NCBI RefSeq assembly: GCF_027532185.1
Contig: NZ_JAPZSV010000013.1
Span: 1-55,180, forward strand
Length of the DNA stretch: 55,180 nt
Direction of reading: 5' to 3'
DNA from: Hylemonella sp.
Lineage (GTDB): Bacteria; Pseudomonadota; Gammaproteobacteria; Burkholderiales; Burkholderiaceae_C
Of this stretch, positions 1-11,298 are shown piece after piece; positions within the stretch are counted from its first letter, which is position 1, and every line of letters starts with the position of its first letter. Below the pieces are notes generated by a model, which did no database searches, was not told the DNA's origin, and saw nothing but the letters and a program-made list of their open reading frames with translations. The position numbers and the translations under genes were made by a program.

Positions 1-1
1 C

Positions 2-817
2 TATGCCTCGGCCACGCTGAGTCTGGACGCCATGCCCCAGGCCGAGAAGGCCGGCGTGCTCTTCTTCGCCCCCTTCTCCGGCGCCAACCCGGTACGCAAG
101 CCCAGCCCCGTGGTGCACACGCTGCGGGCCTCCTACGGCGACGAGCTGGAGAAGATGCTGACGTTCTGGACCAGTCTGGGCATGAAGCAGGTCGTGGTCA
201 TCCACTACGACGACGAGGTCGGTGTGCAGAACTTCGGCGTCGTCAACGAATACCTGGTGCGCCAAGGCAAGACGCCCAAGGCCTTCTCGCTCAAGCGTAA
301 TGCGGTCATCGACAGTGCCAAGATGAACGAGCTGATCGCGCTCAAGCCCGAGGTCATCATCAACACCGTGCTCTCGGGCCCGGCCGCCGAAATCAGCAAG
401 CAGCTGGCGGCACGCGGCCAGTTCGTGCCCATGTCCAGCCTGTCCTTCGTGGGCGCGCAGCAGTACATCACCGCGGCCGGTGACGCGGCTGCCGGTGTCT
501 CGATCTCGCAGGTGGTGCCCAACACGGCGGCCTCGCTGCCCGTGGTGCGCGAATGCGCCAAGGCGCTGCAGGACCATGGCATCACCACGCCCATGAACAG
601 CACCCAGCTCGAAGCCTGCATCGGCGCCAAGGTGCTGGCCGAGGCCATGCGCCGTAGCAAGCGCCCCGGCGACGCCAAGGCACTGCTGGCCACCTTGCGC
701 AATCTGGGCAGCTACGACGTGGGCGGCTTTGCCGTGCACTACGGGCCCGAGCAGAACCACGGCAGCAAATACGTGGAGCTGGCCATGGTCACGCGCGGCG
801 GCAAGCTGAGGAATTGA
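2..817 (+). CDS. ABC transporter substrate-binding protein, 3' part
   Basis: The frame is open from base 2, so the gene begins before the window and an internal ATG at 32 is not its start. The visible 271 residues match the periplasmic-binding fold type I (Peripla_BP_6, LivJ/LivK-like). The segment EKAGVLFFAPFSGANPVRK is the usual 'competing explanation' strand before the ligand hinge, and the C-terminal part ends in VELAMVTRGGKLRN. Such proteins bind amino acids or small organic acids in the periplasm and hand them to a Liv-type permease. The ligand cannot be read from this fragment, and no permease genes follow because a terminator lies directly downstream. Family call is firm; substrate unknown. 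Confidence 0.85.
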   Translation, partial: YASATLSLDAMPQAEKAGVLFFAPFSGANPVRKPSPVVHTLRASYGDELEKMLTFWTSLGMKQVVVIHYDDEVGVQNFGVVNEYLVRQGKTPKAFSLKRNAVIDSAKMNELIALKPEVIINTVLSGPAAEISKQLAARGQFVPMSSLSFVGAQQYITAAGDAAAGVSISQVVPNTAASLPVVRECAKALQDHGITTPMNSTQLEACIGAKVLAEAMRRSKRPGDAKALLATLRNLGSYDVGGFAVHYGPEQNHGSKYVELAMVTRGGKLRN

Positions 818-851
818 AGGTTGCTTGAGGGAGTCTCCAGAGGGAATTGCA

Positions 852-877
852 AAGGGCGCCGATGGCGCCCTTTTTTT
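852..877 (+). terminator. Rho-independent terminator of the binding-protein gene
   Basis: A 9-bp GC-rich stem (AAGGGCGCC / GGCGCCCTT) with a 3-nt loop is followed by seven T. It lies 35 nt after the stop codon and also faces the end of the convergent gene at 895. Confidence 0.9.
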
Positions 878-894
878 ATCCGGTCCTCACGCGT

Positions 895-2004
895 TCAAAC
901 GCTGAGTTCGCGCGCCGTGATCTGGTAACGGAAGGCATCGGGGGAATAGGAGTCGAGGCGCTCGTCGGCCGTCTCGCAGACCGGGTACATCAGGAAACCA
1001 AGCCTGGGGCCCCGGGCGCCGGGCAGGTCCACGTCGTGCGCCATGTTCCAGCCCAGCCAGTTGCCTTCCCAGCCGCCGAAGAGGGCACGGTTCACCGGGG
1101 CCACCACGGGGTGTCGCGTGTCCTTGATCCATTCCGCCGTCTCCAGGCGCATGACCTTGGCGACGTCGGCCGGATCGGCGGCCACCCAGCCATGGTCCTT
1201 GAGCCAGACTTCGGCACGGCAGTGCTGTGCCCCCTTGAGGCTGGCCGGGTTGCCGCTGAGCTCCTTGTAGCCGAAGGCCGAGGGTGCCAGGCGCAGGCCG
1301 TAGACATCGCGCGCGGGCAGGCCCACGGCGCGGCACAGGCCGACGTAGAGCGCGTTGATATCGGCGCACTTGCCGCCCAGGTTGCCGGTCTCCAGCATGG
1401 TCTTGATGTCGCCCTCGCCGCAGCCGCGCACCTTGGGTTCGCGCCAGCTGTTGCGCACCACCCAGTCGTAGAGGGCACGCGCCTTCTCGACGTCAGTCTT
1501 CGCGCCGCGCGTGGCGTCCAGCGCGGTCTTGCGCACGATACCGTCGGTAGGCAGCAGGGCCGTGGGCTGGGTCCAGAAGCGCAGACTGGCGGCGTCCTCG
1601 TACGCCGGTTTCTTTTCGGCCCAGTTGATGGCGCGGTTGCGCGTCTGGATGCGGCTGGTGATCTCGACCCAGGGCTGCTTCTCGCCCGGGGCGAACTCGA
1701 TCTGCAGCAGCCGCGCGCCGTAGACGGCGTCGCTGTTCATGCGGGTTTGACCATTGCTGGCGTAGTGGCTGGCCACCGAGCGCTGCCAGTCGCTGTCGAT
1801 CGAGGGCACGGGCAGCCAGAGGCGCGTCTGGCCTTCGGCCTGCTGGACGTCGACGCGGGTGGTGACCTCGAAGGTCCGCCAGGCGCCGGGCTGGGGGTTG
1901 AACTGGCGCTCGGCCGGTGCGGTCTGCGCCTGCGCCTGGGGCCAGGTGTAGGCGGCCGTGGCGGCGGCCGCGTTGATAAGGAAGTGGCGACGTGCGGTGG
2001 TCAT
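895..2004 (-). CDS. Tat-exported transglutaminase-core domain protein
   Basis: 369 residues from the ATG at 2004. That start has GGAGA about 8 nt upstream and opens a twin-arginine-like signal (ARRHFLINAAAATAAY, residues 4-19); the longer frame reading up to 2166 has no such support. The transglutaminase-like (papain-fold) triad is visible: Cys213 in GGKCADINALY, His261 in QHCRAEVWL, Asp277 in VAADPAD. The N-terminal half is a beta-rich region typical of this family. It is probably a periplasmic protease or cross-linking enzyme; the substrate is unknown. The gene is divergent from the Tgl-like gene at 2168, an unrelated transglutaminase family, with a 163-nt spacer between them. Confidence 0.85.
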   Translation of the reverse strand: MTTARRHFLINAAAATAAYTWPQAQAQTAPAERQFNPQPGAWRTFEVTTRVDVQQAEGQTRLWLPVPSIDSDWQRSVASHYASNGQTRMNSDAVYGARLLQIEFAPGEKQPWVEITSRIQTRNRAINWAEKKPAYEDAASLRFWTQPTALLPTDGIVRKTALDATRGAKTDVEKARALYDWVVRNSWREPKVRGCGEGDIKTMLETGNLGGKCADINALYVGLCRAVGLPARDVYGLRLAPSAFGYKELSGNPASLKGAQHCRAEVWLKDHGWVAADPADVAKVMRLETAEWIKDTRHPVVAPVNRALFGGWEGNWLGWNMAHDVDLPGARGPRLGFLMYPVCETADERLDSYSPDAFRYQITARELSV

Positions 2005-2167
2005 GAAGAGATCTCCGGATGCAATGAAAACGTCGCCGGCGCAGGTGAAGAGGCCCCGGAACGACGGTGAGCCGCGGCGCGGCTGCGGCACGATTATCAA
2101 TTGCGCAACACACCGGCGTTTTTCCCTATCTATCCCACACAGGGGCTGGGGTATATTGAATTCCACG

Positions 2168-3352
2168 ATGAGAAAGCTGCTTGATATCTACGATGCCGCG
2201 GAGCACGCGCCGGACCCGGCGCTGCCCCAGAGCCGCGGCATCGTCCTGCGCGGCCTGCAGGGCGGGCGCAGCAGCAGTGCCGTGGCGCAGGCCGTGCTGG
2301 AACAGCTCGATGCCCGCGACCTGGCCGCCATGGTGCAGGCCGAGTCCGGCCTGGATGGCCAGGGCCGCTGGCTGCGTCTGTGGCTCGCGCCCTGCAGCAC
2401 CCAGGCCTGGGCACCCGGCCACGACACCATGCATCTGGCCGACACGCTGGGTCTGGCCACCCAGGCCAGTGCAGCCGATCTGCAGCGCGAGATCCTGCTG
2501 ACCCTGCTGATCAGCCCCACAGGCCTGGACTTTCCCAGCCTGGACGAGCTGGTCTCGGCCATCCGCATCCGCCGCAACATCGTGCAGGCCGCGCGCCGCA
2601 CCACGCTGGCCTTCGAGACCCACGCGGCCGAGCGCCCCGAAGACTGCTGGACCTACGTAGAGGACAAGGGCTTCACCCTGCTGCCCGGGGTGTCGCTGAT
2701 CGATGCACTGATCAAGACCACCCAGCCCGAGGTCTCGGGCCGGCTCTATTCCTTCTCCTGCTACCGCGCCACCGAGTACGTGATCCTGCTGGGCATTGCG
2801 CAGGAACTGGCGCAATGCAACCCTGAACTCTTCCAGCGTCTGCAGAGCCTGTGGCAGCGGCGGGCCATCGTGTCCGAGGAGTTCCACAACGTCTTCCTGC
2901 GCGAGCAGGGCTCGATGGACGCCCCGCTGCCGCCGCTGTACTACGTGCCCGGCGACCGCGTCTGGTTCCGCAATCCCGACGGGCCTTCCGCCGATGCCTG
3001 CGGATTCGAGGGCTCCTGGGTCATGTACCTGGGCGGCGGCCAGTTCACCAACTTCTGGAAGCAGCACCAGCCCTACACGCTCACGCGCAAGTGCGTGGAG
3101 ATCTACCACTGGCGCCATGGCCTGTACCAGGACGCAGCAGGTGAATCGCAGATTGACGAGCAGCGCATCGAGCCGCTGATCGAGGCCACGCTGGCCAACC
3201 CCTTGGAGCTGGCCCGTGTGATGGCGCTGATGACGCGCTGGCGCGAACCCCGCGGCGTCTACACCGAAGCCGGCGGCTGCATGGACACCACGCGTGAGTT
3301 CGCGCGCTGGGTGCGCCCGGGCAGCGCAGACATGCCCATCCCCAGCACCTGA
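2168..3352 (+). CDS. Tgl-like protein-glutamine gamma-glutamyltransferase homologue
   Basis: 394 residues from ATG 2168; no clear Shine-Dalgarno, and longer upstream extensions run into the divergent gene. Residues about 105-300 align from memory with Bacillus subtilis spore-coat transglutaminase Tgl: [20 protein letters not shown] matches its N-terminal helix, [15 protein letters not shown] its Cys116 segment, and [12 protein letters not shown]...[12 protein letters not shown] its C-terminal strands. The nucleophile is conserved as Cys198. The Tgl partners Glu187 and His200 align with Ser283 and Phe296; Glu281 and His300 are nearby. The protein has about 100 extra residues at the N-terminus and 90 at the C-terminus. 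No signal peptide is seen. Five nt separate it from the acyltransferase gene. Homology is strong; activity is uncertain because the partner residues differ. Confidence 0.75.
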   Translation: MRKLLDIYDAAEHAPDPALPQSRGIVLRGLQGGRSSSAVAQAVLEQLDARDLAAMVQAESGLDGQGRWLRLWLAPCSTQAWAPGHDTMHLADTLGLATQASAADLQREILLTLLISPTGLDFPSLDELVSAIRIRRNIVQAARRTTLAFETHAAERPEDCWTYVEDKGFTLLPGVSLIDALIKTTQPEVSGRLYSFSCYRATEYVILLGIAQELAQCNPELFQRLQSLWQRRAIVSEEFHNVFLREQGSMDAPLPPLYYVPGDRVWFRNPDGPSADACGFEGSWVMYLGGGQFTNFWKQHQPYTLTRKCVEIYHWRHGLYQDAAGESQIDEQRIEPLIEATLANPLELARVMALMTRWREPRGVYTEAGGCMDTTREFARWVRPGSADMPIPST

Positions 3353-3357
3353 GCCCG

Positions 3358-4398
3358 ATGCCAAGACAGACGCACGTCGATGCGCTCAAGTGCATCGGCT
3401 CGCAGCTCATCGTGCTGCACCACTTCTCGGCCTACGGCCCGCTCTCCGAGGCCTTGCACCGCCTGGCCCCGGCGCTGGCCGGCTGGCTCTATGACTACGC
3501 GCGCATGGCGGTGCAGATCTTCCTGGTGCTCGGGGGCTACCTCGCCATGCAGGCCCTGGTGCCGGCCATGCGGCGCGACGCCGCCACCCTCGGGCGCACC
3601 CTCCTGCTGCGCTACCTGCGCCTGGCACTGCCCCTGCTGGCCGCACTCGCGCTGGCTGTGCTCGCGGCCCTGCTGGCACGCCAGGTCCTGGCCGCGGACT
3701 TCATCCCCGCCGCCCCCGGCTGGGGCCAGGCCCTGGCCCATGCGCTGCTGCTGCAGGACGTGGTGGACGCCGAGGCGCTGTCCGCCGGCGTCTGGTACGT
3801 GGCCATCGATCTGCAGCTCTACGCCCTGCTCGCCCTGCTGCTCTGGCTCGGACAGCGCGGTGGACGCCCGGCCCCGGCGCTGTGGCTGACGGCCGGCCTC
3901 ATGCTGCTCTCGCTGCTGGTCTTCAACCGCGACGCGCGCTGGGACGACTGGGGTCTGTACTTCTTCGGCAGCTATGCGCTGGGCGCACTCGCGGGCTGGG
4001 CGGCGCGCTCCTCGCGGGCCGTGCATGGGCTGACGCTGCTGGCCGTGCTGGGCCTGCTGGCGCTGGGCCTGGACTGGCGCGCCCGCATCGCCCTGGCCCT
4101 GGGTGTGGCCCTGCTGCTCGGGCTGTCCGCCGCATCACAGCGTGAGCTGCCCCTGCCGGCGCGCCTGCAAAAAGGCGTGGAGGCGCTGGGGCGCACCTCC
4201 TATGCCCTCTTCCTCGTGCACTTCGCCGTGCTGTTGCTGGTCAACGCGCTGTACGCCCTGCTGGCACCGCAAAGCGCGGGGCTCGCCGTGCTGCTGCTGG
4301 GCCTGGGATGGGCCGGCAGTGTGGCGCTGGCCTTTGTGTTCGAGCGCCAGATCGAAGCGCCGCTGAACCGGCGGCTCAGGTCCTGGCGCCCGGCTTGA
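3358..4398 (+). CDS. Acyltransferase 3 family membrane protein
   Basis: 346 residues, starting 5 nt after the Tgl-like gene and so presumably cotranscribed. The N-terminus [22 protein letters not shown] is the hallmark of Acyltransferase_3 (OafA/YrhL-like) proteins: a first helix with the His pair and an 'R/K-x-x-x' cytoplasmic start. About nine to ten hydrophobic segments follow (for example [19 protein letters not shown] and [16 protein letters not shown]). The family moves acetyl or other acyl groups onto sugars of lipopolysaccharide, peptidoglycan or exported glycans. The acceptor here is unknown. The 3' end overlaps the convergent tlpA-like gene by 23 nt. Confidence 0.85.
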   Translation: MPRQTHVDALKCIGSQLIVLHHFSAYGPLSEALHRLAPALAGWLYDYARMAVQIFLVLGGYLAMQALVPAMRRDAATLGRTLLLRYLRLALPLLAALALAVLAALLARQVLAADFIPAAPGWGQALAHALLLQDVVDAEALSAGVWYVAIDLQLYALLALLLWLGQRGGRPAPALWLTAGLMLLSLLVFNRDARWDDWGLYFFGSYALGALAGWAARSSRAVHGLTLLAVLGLLALGLDWRARIALALGVALLLGLSAASQRELPLPARLQKGVEALGRTSYALFLVHFAVLLLVNALYALLAPQSAGLAVLLLGLGWAGSVALAFVFERQIEAPLNRRLRSWRPA

Positions 4399-4911
4399 GC
4401 TGGCTGCGCAGCAGCGGCTCCACCAGGGCCTGGGCCTCGCGCCCGCTCCAGTCCACCTCGCCGCGCACGCGCTGACGTGGCCGGCCTTCGGTGTCGATCA
4501 GGAGGGTGGTGGGCAGCACCGTGGCACCCCAGGCCTTGGCGGCCTCGCTCTTCGGGTCGAGCAGCACCGTGAGCTCCAGGCCGCTGGACTGCAGATACTG
4601 CGCAATGCGCCGCGGGCCCTCCCCCACATTCACGGCCAGCACCTGGAGTTGCTCGGGCCCGTAGATCTCGGCCAGCTGCTGCAGGGAAGGCATCTCGGCG
4701 CGGCAGGGCGGGCACCAGGTGGCCCAGAAATTGATCACCACGGCACGACCGCGCAAACGCTCCAGGGTCCAGGTCTGGCCCTGCATGTCCAGCGCCGAAA
4801 GCGGTGGGGCCGCGCGGCCTGCAGGCCAGGGCGTCACGTCGTAGCCACGCTGGGCCAGCGCCGGCAGCGCTGCCGTGCCTAGCGCCCAAGCGAGAACATG
4901 ACGGCGTTGCA

Positions 4912-4912
<1 letters not shown>
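4376..4912 (-). CDS. TlpA/ResA-like thiol-disulfide oxidoreductase
   Basis: 178 residues with an N-terminal export signal ([20 protein letters not shown]). The thioredoxin fold carries the redox motif Cys67-Pro-Pro-Cys70 in [16 protein letters not shown], and the cis-proline is in [10 protein letters not shown]. This is the pattern of AhpC/TSA-Redoxin TlpA-type proteins that reduce disulfides in the periplasm, for instance during cytochrome maturation. Its start codon shares one base with the alaS stop (TGATG), so translation is probably coupled to alaS. Confidence 0.9.
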
Positions 4913-7536
<2,624 letters not shown>

Positions 7537-7601
7537 GGTGTTCTGGGTGACGGCAGAGGCGCGCCGCGCGCACCTAACTGCTTGATTTTCTTGAACTATC
7601 G

Positions 7602-7607
7602 ATTATA
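7602..7607 (-). promoter_or_regulatory. Candidate -10 box of alaS
   Basis: TATAAT on the minus strand, 65 nt before the alaS start, in an AT-rich patch unusual for this sequence. No good -35 hexamer is visible at 16-18 nt, so the call rests on the -10 alone. The same 177-nt spacer must also hold the gabD promoter on the plus strand. Confidence 0.4.
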
Positions 7608-7713
7608 GGTTTGAGGCCCCGCCCCGGCTGGCTGTCACCCGCGCGATGACCCTGCCGACAACGCACTGGCACAATCCTCGGACCGACGAGACACCTGCCC
7701 CGGAGAGACTGCC

Positions 7714-9198
7714 ATGGACATGAAGACATCCCCCCTCGCCCAGCTCAAGGACCCCAGCCTGCTCAAGACCGATGCGCTGGTCAACGGCCTGTGGATCCAG
7801 GGCGCCGCCGCCACACGCTTCGACGTGCTGGACCCGGCCACGGGCCACAAGCTGGCCGACGTGGCCAACCTCGGCCCAGCCGATGCCGAGCAGGCCATCC
7901 AGGCCGCCAACGCCGCCTGGCCGGCCTGGCGCAGCCTGACCGGCAAGGAGCGCAGCGCCATCCTGCGCAAATGGTTCGACCTGCTGATGGCCCATCGGGA
8001 TGACCTGGCGCGCATCATGACCGCCGAACAGGGCAAACCTTTCCCGGAAGCCAAGGGGGAGGTCAGCTACGGCGCCAGCTTCGTCGAGTGGTTTGCCGAG
8101 GAAGCCAAGCGTGTCAACGGCGAAACCCTGCCCAGCTGGGACAACAACCGCCGCCTCATGGTCATCAAGCAGCCCATCGGTGTCTGCGCGGCCATCACGC
8201 CTTGGAACTTCCCGCTGGCCATGATCACGCGCAAGGTCGCCCCGGCCCTGGCGGCGGGCTGCCCCGTGATCATCAAGCCGGCCGAGCTGACCCCGCTCAC
8301 GGCCCTGGCTGCAGCCGAGCTGGCCGTGCGCGCTGGCATCCCGGCCGGGGTCATCAACATCCTGACCGCCGACGCCGACAACTCCATTGCCGTCGGCAAA
8401 GTCTTCTGCTCCAGCGACACGGTGCGTCATATCAGTTTCACCGGCTCCACCGAAGTGGGCCGCATCCTCATGGCGCAGAGCGCACCCACCGTCAAGAAAC
8501 TGAGCCTGGAGCTCGGCGGCAACGCGCCCTTCATCGTCTTTGACGACGCCGACCTCGACTCGGCCGTCGAAGGCGCCATGGCCAGCAAGTACCGCAACGC
8601 CGGCCAGACCTGCGTCTGCGCCAACCGGATCTACGTGCAGGACGGCGTCTACGACGCCTTCGTGCAGAAGTTCGCCGCCAAGGTGAAAGAGGTCAAAGTC
8701 GGCAACGGCTTCGAGGCTGGCGTCTCGCAAGGTCCGCTGATCGAAGACGCGGCCGTGGAGAAGGTGCAGCGCCATGTGGCCGACGCGGTGGCCAAGGGCG
8801 GCAAGATCGTGGTGGGCGGCAAAAAGCTGCAAGGCCAGTTCTTCGAGCCCACGGTGCTGTCGGAGGCCAAGCAGAACATGCTCTGCGCCACCGAGGAAAC
8901 CTTCGGCCCCTTCGCGCCCGTGTTCCGCTTCAATACCGAAGAGGAAGTCATCGCCATGGCCAACGCCACCATCTTCGGTCTGGCCACCTACTTCTACACC
9001 CGCGACGTGGGCCGCATCTTCCGCGTCAGCGAGGCGCTGGAATACGGCATGGTGGGCATCAACGTGGGCGTGCTGGCCACCGAACACGTGCCCTTTGGCG
9101 GCGTCAAGCAGTCCGGCCTGGGCCGCGAGGGTTCACACCACGGCATGGACGACTACGTGGAACTCAAGTACCTCTGCCTGGGCGACATCCTCAAGTAA
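7714..9198 (+). CDS. gabD: NAD(P)-dependent succinate-semialdehyde dehydrogenase
   Basis: 494 residues. The aldehyde-dehydrogenase signature is complete: PWNFPLAMITRK for cofactor binding, Glu266 in LELGGNAPF and nucleophile Cys300 in GQTCVCANRIY. The order and spacing fit GabD, which oxidises succinate semialdehyde to succinate in the GABA shunt. Glutarate-semialdehyde dehydrogenase is a close alternative because GabD and DavD are hard to separate by eye. GGAGA precedes the ATG by 7 nt. A tRNA-Gly gene lies 23 nt after the stop, without its own clear promoter, so read-through is likely. Confidence 0.9.
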   Translation: MDMKTSPLAQLKDPSLLKTDALVNGLWIQGAAATRFDVLDPATGHKLADVANLGPADAEQAIQAANAAWPAWRSLTGKERSAILRKWFDLLMAHRDDLARIMTAEQGKPFPEAKGEVSYGASFVEWFAEEAKRVNGETLPSWDNNRRLMVIKQPIGVCAAITPWNFPLAMITRKVAPALAAGCPVIIKPAELTPLTALAAAELAVRAGIPAGVINILTADADNSIAVGKVFCSSDTVRHISFTGSTEVGRILMAQSAPTVKKLSLELGGNAPFIVFDDADLDSAVEGAMASKYRNAGQTCVCANRIYVQDGVYDAFVQKFAAKVKEVKVGNGFEAGVSQGPLIEDAAVEKVQRHVADAVAKGGKIVVGGKKLQGQFFEPTVLSEAKQNMLCATEETFGPFAPVFRFNTEEEVIAMANATIFGLATYFYTRDVGRIFRVSEALEYGMVGINVGVLATEHVPFGGVKQSGLGREGSHHGMDDYVELKYLCLGDILK

Positions 9199-9221
9199 AC
9201 TACGCAGCACAGAACAGATCT

Positions 9222-9295
9222 GCGGGTGTCGTTCAATGGTAGGACTCTTGCTTCCCAAGCAAATAACGTGGGTTCGATTCCCATCACCCGCTCCA
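9222..9295 (+). tRNA. tRNA-Gly (anticodon CCC)
   Basis: Cloverleaf of 74 nt with encoded CCA. The acceptor stem GCGGGTG/CACCCGC is perfect, the T arm is TGGGTTCGATTCCCA, and the D arm contains GTTCAATGGTAG. The anticodon loop is TTCCCAA with CCC at 9254-9256. The outermost anticodon-stem pair (27-43) is a C-A mismatch. Confidence 0.97.
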
Positions 9296-9334
9296 GAATG
9301 AAAAAACCGGCCCGCGTGGCCGGTTTTTTCATTC
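9296..9334 (+). terminator. Strong terminator after tRNA-Gly
   Basis: A perfect 17-bp inverted repeat with a 5-nt loop begins at the base after the tRNA CCA. The inner stem is ACCGGCC/GGCCGGT and runs into six T, so it can terminate in either direction. Confidence 0.92.
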
Positions 9335-9371
9335 TGCGGACTGATGAGGGATCTGACCCACCGGGTTCGCT

Positions 9372-9396
9372 CAAGACAGTCCAGTGGACTGTCTTG
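9372..9396. repeat. 12-bp-arm palindrome
   Basis: CAAGACAGTCCA and its reverse complement are separated by one base. It lies between the tRNA terminator and the end of the esterase gene. No T-tract follows, so it looks like a REP-type unit or protein site and not a terminator. Confidence 0.6.
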
Positions 9397-9423
9397 GACG
9401 CGCATAGCGCGGTCGCGCAGCGA

Positions 9424-9460
9424 TGAAATTGCAAGCAGCGCAGCGTTGCGCGCAATTTCA
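9424..9460. repeat. Inverted repeat TGAAATTGC / GCAATTTCA
   Basis: Nine-base arms flank a GC-rich 19-nt centre containing GCAGCGCAGCG. With the palindrome 28 nt to the left it forms a two-hairpin composite, as in REP or small non-autonomous elements. No coding signal is seen in 9335-9491. Confidence 0.55.
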
Positions 9461-9491
9461 CATTCCCATCAACTGTCGCCTAGCAAACCCG

Positions 9492-10202
9492 CTACCCGCC
9501 TTCAGCTGCCCCGAGGAAAAACGAGACCGCCCGCTCCACAACCGACGGCACGATCACATGATCCCCGTCAAACGGCAGCAGTGTCAGGTCCACCCCCTCC
9601 TCCAGCAACTTCAGCGCATGCGGCCGCGCGCTGGTCTCAAACGGCAGCTGGCTATCCGAACGTCCATGCGCGATGAAGACCTTCGGTGAACCGTGGCGCA
9701 CAAAGGTGTTCATGAAGCCCGCCGACAACGCGATCACATGGCTGACCACGTCGCCATTGCTCAGCCCCACGGATAGCGCGTAGCTGCCGCCGTCCGAGAA
9801 GCCCGCAAAGGCCAGGTGCGCCGGATCGAGCCGGAAGTGCGAGGCCACCTGCTGCAGGGCGGTGTCCAGGCGCTCGAGATCCGGCCCGTGACCGCCGATC
9901 ACGATGTCCCAGGTCGGGAACATGGACTGCGGCGCCAGCAGCAGAAAGCGACGCGCGCGCGCCCAGCGCACGAAGTGCGGCAGCATCCGGTTGGCCTCGC
10001 CGCCCGCGCCATGGAACAGCACAAGCAGGGGAACGGGGGCCGTCAGATCCAGGTCCTCGGGCACCACGAGCACTGCCTCACGCCCCTCAGGAAATGGCAG
10101 CGCATGGCGGCCCGGGGGCAGGGGCGCTTCGGTCGGCGTGGGCGGCGGCTGGAACGTCATGCGTCCAAGCAAGGCGCCACCCATGAGATTCGGGTCCAGC
10201 AT
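9492..10202 (-). CDS. Alpha/beta hydrolase, phospholipase/carboxylesterase type
   Basis: 236 residues from ATG 10202, which has GGAG 7 nt upstream (a TTG two codons earlier is less likely). The alpha/beta-hydrolase features are VLFHGAGGEANR for the oxyanion loop, the nucleophile Ser in GFSDGGSYAL, Asp in HGRSDSQLPF and His in FDGDHVIV. This matches the carboxylesterase/phospholipase_2 group, cytoplasmic serine esterases of broad specificity. The substrate is not evident. It is divergent from the BLUF gene. Confidence 0.85.
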   Translation of the reverse strand: MLDPNLMGGALLGRMTFQPPPTPTEAPLPPGRHALPFPEGREAVLVVPEDLDLTAPVPLLVLFHGAGGEANRMLPHFVRWARARRFLLLAPQSMFPTWDIVIGGHGPDLERLDTALQQVASHFRLDPAHLAFAGFSDGGSYALSVGLSNGDVVSHVIALSAGFMNTFVRHGSPKVFIAHGRSDSQLPFETSARPHALKLLEEGVDLTLLPFDGDHVIVPSVVERAVSFFLGAAEGG

Positions 10203-10382
10203 CAACAAACTCCGGGGGTCACGGCGCAGGCCGCATCGATAGGCCGGGGAATGTTAACCCGGGCGCCCGGCCTTTGAGGGCTCGGGCCTTGGCGCCGCCC
10301 CCGCGCATGGCCATCCACAGGCTCAGGACATGGCCGGCTCCGCCATCTGTCCGCATAATGGCGGACAAGAAGGAGAACCCCC

Positions 10383-10805
10383 ATGCTCGTACAGCTCACC
10401 TATGCCAGTCAGGCCACCCAGACCCTGGGGCCGATGGACGTCAAAGACATCCTGCAGAAATCTCAGCGCAACAACGCCGCCGTGGGCGTGACCGGCGCCC
10501 TGTGCCTGGCCAATGGCATCTTCCTGCAGCAGCTGGAAGGGGATCGCGACGTGGTCAACCAGGTCTACCTGCGCATCCTCAAGGACAGCCGCCACAGCGA
10601 GCCGGCCATCCTGGATTTCAGCGAAATCGCCTCACGCCGCTTCAGCAACTGGAACATGGGCCTGATCTCCTCGCTGGCCGAGAACCGCCAGATCTTCCTC
10701 AAGTACTCGCGCAAATCGGAATTCGACCCCTACAGCATGAGCCCGTCCTCCTTGCGCGGCTTCTTCGACGAGATCGTTCAGGGCGGGGTACGCTGGATCG
10801 GCTGA
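10383..10805 (+). CDS. BLUF-domain blue-light sensor
   Basis: 140 residues, a single BLUF domain with a short C-terminal helical tail, like PixD/BlsA-type photoreceptors. The flavin-photocycle residues sit where expected: Tyr7 in QLTYAS, Asn31 in QRNNAA, Gln49 in FLQQLEG, Trp90 and Met92 in FSNWNMGL. The domain binds FAD and rearranges its hydrogen bonds on blue light. There is no fused output domain, so it must act through a partner protein. AAGGAG lies upstream of the ATG. A 6-bp hairpin without T-tract (10806-10822) follows the stop. Confidence 0.95.
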   Translation: MLVQLTYASQATQTLGPMDVKDILQKSQRNNAAVGVTGALCLANGIFLQQLEGDRDVVNQVYLRILKDSRHSEPAILDFSEIASRRFSNWNMGLISSLAENRQIFLKYSRKSEFDPYSMSPSSLRGFFDEIVQGGVRWIG

Positions 10806-10823
10806 CGACGGGCCAGCCGTCGC

Positions 10824-11138
10824 TCAGAGCCTCCCGAAACGCGACGCGGCCGCCCCTGGGTGGTGGTCACGGAACAGGGCCGTGAGCCCCATGAGGCAAT
10901 TGCGCGCCTGCGCCTCGCCGCACGCTGCGGCGATGGCATTCATGAGTTCGGGGCGCAGGTACCAGAGGCTCTCCAGGTCCTGTGCGTATTCCAGCTGGCG
11001 CTGCAGCGCCTCGGCGTCGCGGCCCAGATGCTCCTCCACGGCACAACGCATGGCCAGACGCACCCGCTCGACCACGGCCCCGGGGGTCTCGGTTTCGTGC
11101 GAGCCCAGCCGGGCCCAGAAGCTTGGACGCAGACGCAT
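10824..11138 (-). CDS. Conserved-looking small protein of unknown function
   Basis: 104 residues from ATG 11138 (MRLRPSFWARLGSHETETPG). Upstream extension to 11258 is possible but reads as low-complexity Arg/Pro sequence. The protein looks alpha-helical with a run of Leu, Ala and Glu in the middle and ends in HHPGAAASRFGRL. I do not recognise the family. It is convergent with the BLUF gene with an 18-nt gap. No Shine-Dalgarno is evident, so the start is uncertain. Confidence 0.55.
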   Translation of the reverse strand: MRLRPSFWARLGSHETETPGAVVERVRLAMRCAVEEHLGRDAEALQRQLEYAQDLESLWYLRPELMNAIAAACGEAQARNCLMGLTALFRDHHPGAAASRFGRL

Positions 11139-11254
11139 GACGCAAACGGTGATGACAGCAGACTGCCGTCGATGATGGCCGCTTATGCCCCGCGCGAAGC
11201 CCACTGGAACAGGCCGTTCACCGGCCATTTCCGCGTATGCCGCAAGCCCCCAAA

Positions 11255-11282
11255 GCAAAAGGCCCCGGACGGGGCCTTTTGC
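11255..11282 (-). terminator. Terminator of the scoAB operon
   Basis: A 13-bp perfect stem (GCAAAAGGCCCCG / CGGGGCCTTTTGC) with a 2-nt loop sits 17 nt past the scoB stop. Read on the minus strand it ends in TTTTGC. Confidence 0.85.
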
Positions 11283-11298
11283 ATGGAGAGCACGAGGC

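Noticed and set aside
1958-2167. Upstream extension of the Tgl-like gene by 70 residues
   Set aside because: It overlaps the start and signal peptide region of the divergent gene and reads as basic low-complexity sequence.
10806-10822. Terminator after the BLUF gene
   Set aside because: Only a 6-bp stem and no T-tract.
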